Part shown: piece by piece, positions 1 through 7,523 of the stretch
Layout: each line of letters starts with the position of its first letter
Numbering within the stretch: the stretch's first letter is position 1
NCBI GenBank assembly: GCA_024102635.1
Contig: JAGFJO010000142.1
Location: forward strand, 1 to 51,684
Source: Deltaproteobacteria bacterium
GTDB lineage: Bacteria > Bdellovibrionota_C > UBA2361 > JAGFJO01
Direction: 5' to 3'
Length of the DNA stretch: 51,684 nt
The notes under the pieces: model-generated
Database searches by the model: none
What the model was told of the DNA's origin: nothing
Seen by the model: the letters and a program-made list of their open reading frames with translations, nothing else
Position numbers and translations under genes: made by a program

Positions 1-1
1 G

Positions 2-913
2 GATATTGCTGGGCAGGTAGACAGCGAGTGTGTAATTGCAAGCAATACCTCATCATTGTCAGTAACGAAGATCGGCGCTGCACTGCCTAACCCGGAACGT
101 GTTGTAGGCATGCATTTTTTCAACCCAGTAGACAAAATGCCGCTTGTTGAGATCGTGCGCGGACGCCAGACCTCTGATAAAACGGCGGCAATTGTTGCTG
201 CGCTGACAGTAAAGTTGGGAAAATTCCCGATTATTGTTGAGGATGTGCCCGGGTTTCTTGTAAATCGCATACTGACTCCTTATCTTAACGAGGCGGCTTT
301 TCTCCTATCAGAGGGATACTCCATCGCCGACATCGATGGGGCAGCTACCGCATTCGGCATGCCGATGGGCCCGCTGCGGCTGCTCGATGAGGTCGGCTTG
401 GACGTGGCCGCGCACGTATCGGCTATTATGGTAGAGGGCTACGGGGAGCGTATGAAGGGTCCCGGATATGCCCAGCTTCTTGTCGACGGAGGCAGAAAAG
501 GTAAAAAGGGTGGGGCCGGGTTCTATGAATTCAAAGACTCTAAGCCGGTACCTTGCTCATCAATCGCACAGATACTTAGAATCGCTGCTTCACCTCAGGC
601 TGATGCTGATAGAGGGTATATTACAAAGCGGCTTATCTACCACCTCATAAACGAGGGGGTTAAGTGTCTTGATGAGGGGGTTGCCGGAAATCCGGGCAGA
701 GAGGCTGCAAATCAGATCGATCTTGGCACAGTGATGGGGATGGGATTCCCGCCGTTTCGAGGTGGTCTTCTTAATTATGCCAGCTCTCTCGGCGCGGAAG
801 AGATCTTGAAGACACTTAAAGAGTTCGAGGACGCTTTTGGGGAACGTTATTCCGTGGCAGAAGGAATCAGAAAGAGGGCTGCCTCGAAGCGTGACTTTTA
901 TCAAGCCGCCTGA
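2..913 (+). CDS. 3-hydroxyacyl-CoA dehydrogenase, FadB/FadJ type, 3' part
   Basis: The frame is open to the left window edge, so the gene begins outside; 303 residues are visible. It carries the end of a Rossmann fold (IASNTSS), the catalytic-region motif GMHFFNPV and the signature DVPGFLVNRIL, all typical of L-3-hydroxyacyl-CoA dehydrogenases. A second C-terminal helical domain follows (INEGVKCLDEG, then GMGFPPFRGG), as in the multifunctional beta-oxidation alpha subunit FadB/FadJ. In that family an enoyl-CoA hydratase domain would lie upstream, outside the window. The expected role is NAD-dependent oxidation of 3-hydroxyacyl-CoA in fatty-acid degradation. FadB and FadJ cannot be told apart from this fragment. 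It is convergent with the aldo/keto reductase at 935. Confidence 0.9.
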   Translation, partial: DIAGQVDSECVIASNTSSLSVTKIGAALPNPERVVGMHFFNPVDKMPLVEIVRGRQTSDKTAAIVAALTVKLGKFPIIVEDVPGFLVNRILTPYLNEAAFLLSEGYSIADIDGAATAFGMPMGPLRLLDEVGLDVAAHVSAIMVEGYGERMKGPGYAQLLVDGGRKGKKGGAGFYEFKDSKPVPCSSIAQILRIAASPQADADRGYITKRLIYHLINEGVKCLDEGVAGNPGREAANQIDLGTVMGMGFPPFRGGLLNYASSLGAEEILKTLKEFEDAFGERYSVAEGIRKRAASKRDFYQAA

Positions 914-934
914 GTAAAGCCGACGAGTCTTTTT

Positions 935-1831
935 TTATACCTGACCGACCCACGTCGGATCAGCCGCCTCGAGCCATCTTGAACGTATCGATTGCTCTTC
1001 TTTTTCAGGAAGCGCGCCTTTTTTCAAAGACTTTACATTATCCATAAAACGCTCGGGATTCGTAGTCCCGACTATCGCCGTATGCACCCCGGGCTGATGC
1101 AAGGTGAAACGCAGCGCTGTACTTGCCGCTTCCGCGGCCGGCGGAGCGGCGAATGCATAGGCAAGTACCTGAAGACGCCGCCAGTACTCCTGATGATAGC
1201 CGTTCTCCGGAAGTGATGAGTGACGCCACACTGCGTTGGCTATAGGACGCTTCGCTACCACTCCCATGCCGCGCTCCTGCGCCAAAGGAAGCGTCAAGGT
1301 GATCGCTTCTTGGTCGACGATGTTAATTGAAGTTTCCAGCACATCGAATATCCCGCTCTTTACTGCTTCTAGGGCGGGAGAGCCATCGCCGCTGTAACCT
1401 AAAAAGCGGACGTAGCCTTTCTCTCTCGCTGTGCGTAGTCCGTCCGCTGCTTCCCCCCATAAGAACTCAAGTACGCCGCAGCTGTGAAGGAAAACAACAT
1501 CAAGAAAGTCGGTTTGAAGATTGCGAAGGCTCTGCTCAATGGTTGCTAGAATACCGGCCTTGCTCCAATCACTTCTCGAGAAGCCGTCTAGTGCTCCGCA
1601 TTTTGTCATAAGTATGAGACCGTTGCGTCGCCCTTTAAGCGCCTCTCCCAAAAGGCGCTCACTAGTTAGATAGGCCGCTGCTGAATCAAAAACATTAACT
1701 CCGGAATCAAGCGCGCTATCGATTAGCCTTTGTACATTAACAGAGTTCTCCTGGGCAAAGCCGATCTCAGCGCCGCCGAATCCAAGTGCGCTTACCTCAA
1801 GCCCTGTTCGCCCAAATGTTCTAAACTCCAT
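935..1831 (-). CDS. Aldo/keto reductase
   Basis: A protein of 298 residues, a normal length for the AKR (beta/alpha)8-barrel family. The start EFRTFGRTGLEVSALGFGG is the classic N-terminus. The family catalytic tetrad is readable: D49 and Y54 (FDSAAAY), K77 (MTKCG) and H116 (FLHSC). A C-terminal cofactor-binding stretch, HTAIVGTTNPERF, is also present. Such enzymes reduce carbonyl substrates with NAD(P)H in the cytoplasm; the substrate cannot be read from sequence. The gene stands alone, 117 bp downstream of the small ORF at 1949 on the same strand and convergent with the beta-oxidation gene. Confidence 0.9.
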   Translation of the reverse strand: MEFRTFGRTGLEVSALGFGGAEIGFAQENSVNVQRLIDSALDSGVNVFDSAAAYLTSERLLGEALKGRRNGLILMTKCGALDGFSRSDWSKAGILATIEQSLRNLQTDFLDVVFLHSCGVLEFLWGEAADGLRTAREKGYVRFLGYSGDGSPALEAVKSGIFDVLETSINIVDQEAITLTLPLAQERGMGVVAKRPIANAVWRHSSLPENGYHQEYWRRLQVLAYAFAAPPAAEAASTALRFTLHQPGVHTAIVGTTNPERFMDNVKSLKKGALPEKEEQSIRSRWLEAADPTWVGQV

Positions 1832-1948
1832 TCCGTCTCTCCAGTTAAAGCTAAATTAGAATCAATTCTTATAGTAAGACCGACGAAGGGAATTTGCCAC
1901 CCGCAATGTTCACTTTGCATAATACTCACAGGGACGCGACACGAAATG

Positions 1949-2233
1949 TCAGAGATCAATTCTTCCGTTGCAATAATCTATAAATGCCCGCAGCTCTTCA
2001 TTGCTAAGTCCAGATAGTCCGATCGCATGCAGTGCGCGTACTCGATATTCCTCCAGCACCGAGGGGCGCGCCGGCACTTCACCGCTAAGCGCCAGCTTTG
2101 AGAGATCCATTGCTTCAGCAGCTTGAAGATCACTTTTGCCGTCAATCCCTAGCGAGTGTGCAGCCTCGTACACCCAGATCGGGAAAGATGGCTGGCGCAG
2201 TATTGCCGATTTCTCTTTCGCGTGCTCGGTCAT
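1949..2233 (-). CDS. Small protein of unknown function
   Basis: A protein of 94 residues that I do not recognise. It is largely helical and acidic, with a proline-rich middle (GEVPARPSVLEEYRVRAL) and an ending in NEELRAFIDYCNGRIDL. There is no signal peptide or membrane segment. The ATG has no clear Shine-Dalgarno sequence. It lies between the aldo/keto reductase and a divergent GH15-like gene, and the 213-bp divergent spacer would hold its promoter. It fills a gap without competing ORFs, which makes it plausible, but there is no family support. Confidence 0.55.
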   Translation of the reverse strand: MTEHAKEKSAILRQPSFPIWVYEAAHSLGIDGKSDLQAAEAMDLSKLALSGEVPARPSVLEEYRVRALHAIGLSGLSNEELRAFIDYCNGRIDL

Positions 2234-2367
2234 AGAATTAGCTGCGTGTTAGATCAATTTTCAACAGATCAAATATACGACCAAATTTCGCCTTAACCAA
2301 AAATTTATGTGATCTACATACACGCTCATAGTGATCCAGCGCCGCCTTTGCTAACCTAAAAATTACA

Positions 2368-2396
2368 TTGCTTAAAATCAATTCTAACAATATAGT
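2368..2396 (+). promoter_or_regulatory. Candidate sigma-70-type promoter for the GH15-like gene
   Basis: TTGCTT at 2368-2373, a 17-bp spacer and TATAGT at 2391-2396. The -10 box matches 5 of 6 consensus bases and the -35 box 4 of 6. Transcription would begin near 2403, about 45 bp before the ATG at 2447. Found by eye; no expression evidence. Confidence 0.45.
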
Positions 2397-2446
2397 TATT
2401 CGGATGCGCGAGATGTCCGGAGGTTACCTTCGGTTGACGTATCGTT

Positions 2447-4183
2447 ATGGCAGAAGCTATTGAACTTCCAAGTCACCTTTGGAGAGCTGATCTGCGTTCC
2501 GGACTTGCCGAAAGGCTAGGTCCAGTCGACTCTGATGTCCGGCTAGAGGGAGCGGATCATGCGCCATCGGCCCTTTTCCTTCGCGACCTAAAGGCCGTTT
2601 TGCCGGACAGGTCTATCCCTAGTGCAGAGCTTAGTAAGAATCCAAATATTCCCCGGGTAAAGGATATTCCGATCTCCAGGCAGTTGTCCGAACATCACCC
2701 GCTATGTACCTTTATTCAGCAACACTCTCCACTGACCCGAGCGCAGTATCGGCAGATACTCCATTCGCCCCATATCGATCTCTCCATTACAGGGTTTCAT
2801 ACCGGCAGTGTTCCTGCTGCTGTCCATTCCCGTTTCTTAAAGGGCGAGGAGCTGGAACCCACCGACTACGCCAACAATGAGTGGGTGCGGGATGCGATTC
2901 TCGTATCGGTTGCCTGTCACCGCTCGGGATATACGGACCTGGCTCACTCAGTGCTCAAAAACGTATGGCACTTTCTCGGATCTGCCGAGCACCGCTATAA
3001 AGTAGTGCAATTTCATCTGCTAACTGATGAAGAGGCACAGGCAAAGTTTGAACGGGGAGAAGACATTCCAGCAGTTAAGCTACAGATAAGAAGTGATGGT
3101 CATCTTGACTGGCGTAACCACCCTTGGGGTGATGCGCAAAACGACGCAAATGGCGCAGCGATTTGGACTCCTTTCAGATTTGCTAATCAGCGCCATGTAG
3201 GAATGAGTGAGTATGCTACACGTGATTACCAAGGGCGTCCTCTGGGGCTACACGAGATCGATCCATTATATGGAACAGGGGAGCACATTCTCGTAGCGTA
3301 CCTTAAGTATCTTAACAGGATCGATGTAGCGCATAGATCGGACTACGGGCCATGGGAGGATCGGCTAGCAAAAAGCCGCGCTTCCAGCGTAGGTATCGTG
3401 AATGCGGCCGTCAAGGAGGCGATCATTTACCACGAGCGCGAAGGATGGGATGCGCTCGGAGCAGCCTATTCCGATGGGCAGCGGCCCGATTGGTTCAAAA
3501 ATGAAGTGCTGCGCCTTGCAGCTCGCACTGCTGAGGTGCTTAACATGCGCATTCCGGAATACGGAATAGCGACAGAGTGCGATCAAAGGCCGATAGACTC
3601 AGCGGTCCTGCTTCTCAACTACCCCTTCCGAGGGTCGCTCACCGAGGGTCAGCAATCCTCTGTGCTGGCCGCAGGTTATGAAAATCTTCGGCCAGAGGGA
3701 ATTATCCGTTGGAAAATGGACCTGGAGTATGGTGAGGACGCATACGTCGGCCAAGATTACAACCACTTCAGATGCGAAGAGGCTAAGGGGGAATTTGCCG
3801 ATGGTTACGTGCCGGGTTTTCAGCCCGCTCGCTGGACAATGTTTGATCCTATAATTGCAGCATCCTGCTTCGTTCGGTTTATCGAATCTGGAGGAGAGGA
3901 CATTGAAAGCTTTTTGAGAGGCGACCGCCATATAAAACGGAGCCTCTCGCAGATTACAAAGGACGAAGACATCCTCTGGATTGAGGGCAAGCAGAAAGAA
4001 TTTGTTATTCCTAAGGGCGTGTTGCCCGAGGCGTATTTCTGGGATAGTCATGCAAGGGCCCACCGGCCTTGCCATAACTCACCTCTACTGATGTCCCAAG
4101 CACTTTTCGCGCTGGCTCTTGAAAGGGCCATTGAAGCGAGCACCCTTCTGGAGAGAAAGTTCCATTCGAAGATCGTGGCGTGA
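2447..4183 (+). CDS. GH15 / phosphorylase-kinase-alpha-like glycoside hydrolase family protein
   Basis: A protein of 578 residues with no signal peptide, so probably cytoplasmic. Several motifs of the (alpha/alpha)6-barrel GH15/phosphorylase-kinase superfamily are visible: WVRDA near residue 146, WGDAQNDANGA near 227, and GPWEDR near 301 followed by SSVGIVNAAVKEA. In glucoamylases the Trp-Glu of the DLWEE motif carries the general acid, so E304 is the likely equivalent (inference). The family acts on alpha-glucans, or has become a regulatory glucan-binding subunit. An in-frame stop lies four codons before the ATG, so the start cannot be further upstream. The only GGAGG (2419-2423) is too far away for a normal ribosome site. 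It is convergent with the unknown gene at 4191. Confidence 0.75.
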   Translation: MAEAIELPSHLWRADLRSGLAERLGPVDSDVRLEGADHAPSALFLRDLKAVLPDRSIPSAELSKNPNIPRVKDIPISRQLSEHHPLCTFIQQHSPLTRAQYRQILHSPHIDLSITGFHTGSVPAAVHSRFLKGEELEPTDYANNEWVRDAILVSVACHRSGYTDLAHSVLKNVWHFLGSAEHRYKVVQFHLLTDEEAQAKFERGEDIPAVKLQIRSDGHLDWRNHPWGDAQNDANGAAIWTPFRFANQRHVGMSEYATRDYQGRPLGLHEIDPLYGTGEHILVAYLKYLNRIDVAHRSDYGPWEDRLAKSRASSVGIVNAAVKEAIIYHEREGWDALGAAYSDGQRPDWFKNEVLRLAARTAEVLNMRIPEYGIATECDQRPIDSAVLLLNYPFRGSLTEGQQSSVLAAGYENLRPEGIIRWKMDLEYGEDAYVGQDYNHFRCEEAKGEFADGYVPGFQPARWTMFDPIIAASCFVRFIESGGEDIESFLRGDRHIKRSLSQITKDEDILWIEGKQKEFVIPKGVLPEAYFWDSHARAHRPCHNSPLLMSQALFALALERAIEASTLLERKFHSKIVA

Positions 4184-4190
4184 TCGGCTG

Positions 4191-4622
4191 TTACGCGGCT
4201 TTTAACTTCTCGCGCTCTTGAGAGCTTTGTTCTTCCTGCTTGCGCCGCTCCCAGAGCCACTTTTTCTGAAGCCGCTCTAACGCGCCGCCGTAGGCCTGTT
4301 CTACTTGGTCAACTACCTGAGCGAGAACGAATTGGGAGTCCTCGTCCAATGTACTGGGGCTCGGAAGATGGGCAAGGATGGCGAAAGCAACCTCTTTTTC
4401 TCGTACCAAGTATTTCCCCGCACGGGCAAGGCGGTTGGCTACATCCAGGAGATCGAAAATGACATGGTTTTCGACCGCGGCTCTAAATGACACCGAAAGC
4501 TCCCCTACTACTCTGAACACTATGGCCGGTTGGACCTCACCCGGAAAGTGTTCAAGCCCGTAGCACCATCCGTCAATCTCTATCTCGAAAATCTCATCAT
4601 AACGGTTCTTAGGTGTGATCAT
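4191..4622 (-). CDS. Unknown protein, downstream partner of the 4632 gene
   Basis: A protein of 143 residues, not recognised. The N-terminal part looks like a beta-rich soluble domain (RYDEIFEIEIDGWCYGLEHF). The C-terminal 50 residues are strongly helical and charged, ending in a likely coiled coil (LQKKWLWERRKQEEQ). There is no signal peptide. A purine run, GGGGGAAGG, directly precedes the ATG. The gene follows the 213-residue gene at 4632-5273 with a 9-bp gap on the same strand, so the two probably form a transcription unit. Convergent with the GH15-like gene. Confidence 0.65.
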   Translation of the reverse strand: MITPKNRYDEIFEIEIDGWCYGLEHFPGEVQPAIVFRVVGELSVSFRAAVENHVIFDLLDVANRLARAGKYLVREKEVAFAILAHLPSPSTLDEDSQFVLAQVVDQVEQAYGGALERLQKKWLWERRKQEEQSSQEREKLKAA

Positions 4623-4631
4623 CCTTCCCCC

Positions 4632-5273
4632 TTATGCAGCTAACGACAGTGCGTTGTTCTTGAAAACTAGCCCTTCGGTGTCGGTCACCGACGCTACGGC
4701 AGAATCTTCACGGCTAAGACCGATCTTTTGCAAATTTTGGGATATTCTATCAGCCGCCATCTTAGCGCTTTCGCGGAGCGCCTGATCAGCCTCGGGAGCA
4801 AGAGGCGGAACCGTCAGCAGACTGTTTATCTCCCAGTCAGCTACGGAAGCGGATTCGAATGGTTTGATTCCTAATCCAGCGAGCTTGCCCTTTATGTAAC
4901 CGTGGGCCATATCAGTAATTGGGGCCATCAGCTCTGTGCTCTGAATATGATGTGCCTCTAGCATTCCGGGGGTGGTCAAATTTGCTCTAATAGGACTTGG
5001 CTGCCCCAATAAGAACGCCTTTATCTCCGCCACTCGATTATCGTCAGCTGCCGAATGTACGGTGGCTCGGTTTTCGCCCCGGCGGAGAGGATCTAAGCCC
5101 TCTACGGCCTCTGGTCCTCCATGAGGATCAAGGGTTTTTTGAATTATTGAAGCTACTCTTGCTGCGGCAGCTGAGCTCTGAGCAATTGAGTTCTGATCGA
5201 GCGCCGGTTGCGGCTCTGTCGAGGTGAGCGCCTCGGTGAGAGGAATTGCGCCCTTAAGTGTTTGATCTGCCAT
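4632..5273 (-). CDS. Unknown helical protein
   Basis: The start is placed at the ATG at 5273 (MADQTLKGAIP), which is preceded by AAGGA at five bases; an upstream start at 5315 has no support. The product has 213 residues with no membrane segment or signal peptide. It has an Ala/Ser/Gln-rich N-terminal half and a helical C-terminal half with regularly spaced Ala and Leu. No family is recognised. It is the first gene of a probable pair with the 143-residue unknown downstream, and is divergent from argS across 255 bp. Confidence 0.6.
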   Translation of the reverse strand: MADQTLKGAIPLTEALTSTEPQPALDQNSIAQSSAAAARVASIIQKTLDPHGGPEAVEGLDPLRRGENRATVHSAADDNRVAEIKAFLLGQPSPIRANLTTPGMLEAHHIQSTELMAPITDMAHGYIKGKLAGLGIKPFESASVADWEINSLLTVPPLAPEADQALRESAKMAADRISQNLQKIGLSREDSAVASVTDTEGLVFKNNALSLAA

Positions 5274-5528
5274 AAAAATCCTTAAAAAACTTAAAGTGAC
5301 TGGTCCGCGATACACGATTTACGGTTCAGTCCCTTCTAAGAAAGGTATGCGACCTTTCAGCAACCTGTGCGCTAACACCTTCAGTTTATCAGTATTTTAT
5401 TGCGCAACCGAATTTTGATTGGTGGGTAGTGCCAAGCATAAGAATCCCATTTTTGGACCCCCTGCCCTTTGAAATTTGCTTTCTTTCTGATACGTTAGTC
5501 CCTTTCAATCCGTAAAACTAATAGTACA

Positions 5529-7256
5529 GTGCAGGAAAGTCTCGTTTCAGCCATAGCCGCCGCGTCCGCTTTGGAACCCTCTCAGGTCAGCAAGGTTCTA
5601 GTGAAGCCCGACAATGTTGGGCACGGGGATTTTGCGTTTCCCTGCTTTATCTTGGCGAAAGAGTGGAAGCTTGCACCTCCGGCTTGCGCAGCCAAGCTCA
5701 AAGAAGCGATCGCTCTTCCGCCCGAGTTCGTGCGCGCCGAGGCGGTAGGCCCTTATCTTAACTTCTTCCTCGATAGAGGGGCTCAAACTAAAGAGGTTAT
5801 CACAAACATTCTCGGCTCAGGTCTCAAGGTGGGAGAGAAGCCCAAAAGAGACGAAACTATACTGGTTGAATACTCTTCACCCAATATCGCCAAGCACCTT
5901 CATGTTGGACATCTTCGTACAACTCTTATCGGACACTCTTTAGCTTTGATACTGAAGCATCTCGGCTATAGAGTCGAAAGCATCAACCATCTTGGCGATT
6001 GGGGAGTACAATTCGGCTTTCTCTACGCTGCTTGCAAAATCTGGGGCCGGCCTGACAACGCTACGGTAGATTCGTTGCTAGAACTGTATGTGAAGGCCTC
6101 TCAACTCAAAAAAGCCCAGGACGACAAAGCAGTTTCCCCTTCCGACGGAGACAAGCCGGATGTCGGAGCGATGGCTCGTGAGTATTTCATAAGGCTTGAA
6201 GCAAAAGATCCGGAGGCCGTGGAGTTTTGGCAGTGGTGCTTGGATATCTCTCTTCATGAGTTTAGGGCCACTTATGAAAGGCTCAACATCTACTTCGATC
6301 ACTACACCGGCGAGTCCTTCTACAGTGATCACATTCCCGATGTCGAAGCAAAAATTAAAAAGGGCGGGATCTTAAAGGAATCACGCGGAGCTCTCGGTGT
6401 GGATCTGGGCAAAGAGCTTGGATTCGCCAGAGTTTTCGCCGATGACGGCCGCTCCCTTTATATTACTCGGGACTTGGCGGCCGCAATTTACCGTGAGAAG
6501 ACATTCAGCCCCGCCAAGATAGTATACGTAGTAGCCGCACAGCAGACGCTTCATTTTAGGCAGCTCGTTGCAATCCTTAAACTGATGAATGAGCCGGTAG
6601 CGGAAAAGATAGTACATGTAGCCTTCGGATTCGTGCCCGGAATGAGGACCCGCGAAGGAACGGCAATAACCGTGCACGATTTTTTGGAGGAGGCCCACGA
6701 GAGAGCGCTTGCAGCCTACAGAGAGGAAGTGACCAAACGCCCAGAAGGACTCGATGAGGACGCCATCGCTGAAGCTGTCGCAATCGGCGCCACTTACTTT
6801 TATTTTCTTGAGCATACCAATATCAAAGATTTCAACTTCAGTTGGCAGGAAGCGCTGAATTTTAGCGGCGATTCGGGAGCCTATGCACAATATGCTCTGG
6901 CCCGCCTCTACAGCATAGAAACTAAAGCACGCGAGGCCGGGCTTGACACTACTCCCGAAGCGCTTCAGAATTTTGATGCTGCCCTCTTGGCCGAGTCCGA
7001 GGCGTACGAGCTGGTGTCTCTTTTCTCCAAATTTGACGCAACTCTTGAAAAGGCAGCGAGAGATTTCGAGCCGGCTCATATCGCACATTATGTGTTGGAC
7101 CTATCGAGGATTTTAGCTAAGACCTACAAGACGCTGCGTGTAGTGGGCGAAGAACAGGCATTGGCTAAAGCGAGGCTTGCGCTCTTTATGGCTGCAAGAA
7201 ATGTGCTGCATACGGCGCTAACCCTTTTGGGAGTGCCGGCAATTGAAAGAATGTAA
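5529..7256 (+). CDS. argS: Arginyl-tRNA synthetase
   Basis: A class I synthetase of 575 residues that charges tRNA-Arg. It has the N-terminal additional domain (about 1-105), the HIGH-type motif HVGH at 125-128 inside SPNIAKHLHVGHLRTT, and NHLGDWGVQFG just after. The KMSKS-equivalent loop reads GMRTREGT at 371-378, a known ArgRS variant. The C-terminal DALR-type anticodon-binding helical bundle is present (GDSGAYAQYALARL and on), so the gene is full length. The start is GTG with no clear Shine-Dalgarno sequence. The tRNA-Pro gene begins 14 bp after the stop and may be co-transcribed. Confidence 0.97.
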   Translation: MQESLVSAIAAASALEPSQVSKVLVKPDNVGHGDFAFPCFILAKEWKLAPPACAAKLKEAIALPPEFVRAEAVGPYLNFFLDRGAQTKEVITNILGSGLKVGEKPKRDETILVEYSSPNIAKHLHVGHLRTTLIGHSLALILKHLGYRVESINHLGDWGVQFGFLYAACKIWGRPDNATVDSLLELYVKASQLKKAQDDKAVSPSDGDKPDVGAMAREYFIRLEAKDPEAVEFWQWCLDISLHEFRATYERLNIYFDHYTGESFYSDHIPDVEAKIKKGGILKESRGALGVDLGKELGFARVFADDGRSLYITRDLAAAIYREKTFSPAKIVYVVAAQQTLHFRQLVAILKLMNEPVAEKIVHVAFGFVPGMRTREGTAITVHDFLEEAHERALAAYREEVTKRPEGLDEDAIAEAVAIGATYFYFLEHTNIKDFNFSWQEALNFSGDSGAYAQYALARLYSIETKAREAGLDTTPEALQNFDAALLAESEAYELVSLFSKFDATLEKAARDFEPAHIAHYVLDLSRILAKTYKTLRVVGEEQALAKARLALFMAARNVLHTALTLLGVPAIERM

Positions 7257-7270
7257 ATGAATTTTATTGT

Positions 7271-7344
7271 CGGGGTGTAGCTCAGACTGGTAGAGCGCAC
7301 CGTTCGGGACGGTGAGGCCGGAGGTTCAAATCCTCTCACCCCGA
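7271..7344 (+). tRNA. tRNA-Pro (anticodon CGG)
   Basis: A complete cloverleaf of 74 nt without encoded CCA. The acceptor stem CGGGGTG (7271-7277) pairs with CACCCCG (7337-7343), with discriminator A at 7344. The D-arm is GCTC...GAGC. The anticodon arm is CACCG-TTCGGGA-CGGTG, which places CGG at positions 34-36 and G at 37, as expected for proline. The T-arm is GGAGG-TTCAAAT-CCTCT with one G-U pair. The 3' end is repeated in the tandem elements immediately downstream. Confidence 0.95.
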
Positions 7345-7517
7345 CTCTTTGGCGAGCTTTGCTCGCATGGGTTCGAGGATTTGAACCGACGGGGGACGCG
7401 AAGCGGCCCGCCGTCAAAGTGAAAATCCTCTCACCCCGACTCTTTGGCGAGCTTTGCTCGCATGGGTTCGAGGATTTGAACCGACGGGGGACGCGAAGCG
7501 GCCCGCCGTCAAAGTGA
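7328..7517 (+). repeat. Two perfect 95-bp tandem copies carrying the tRNA-Pro 3' end
   Basis: Copy 1 (7328-7422) and copy 2 (7423-7517) are identical at every base. Copy 1 begins inside the tRNA T-loop, so each unit starts with the last 17 bases of tRNA-Pro plus one base. Each unit then holds three hairpins; in copy 1 these are GCGAGC/GCTCGC (7352-7366), GGTTC/GAACC (7370-7387), and a longer stem around a CGC-GAA-GCG core (7388-7415). The middle hairpin contains a 13-nt exact reverse complement of the tRNA T-arm (7375-7387 against 7323-7335). The array ends 6 bp before the thrA start. It is a tRNA-anchored duplication of unknown origin. Confidence 0.9.
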
Positions 7518-7523
7518 TTTAGT

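Noticed and set aside
6381..7088. 235-residue minus-strand frame inside argS
   Set aside because: It is fully covered by the well-supported argS frame and has no family features.
7243..7270. TTGAAA / TATTGT as a promoter for tRNA-Pro
   Set aside because: The start point would fall inside the mature tRNA, so it cannot give a full 5' leader.
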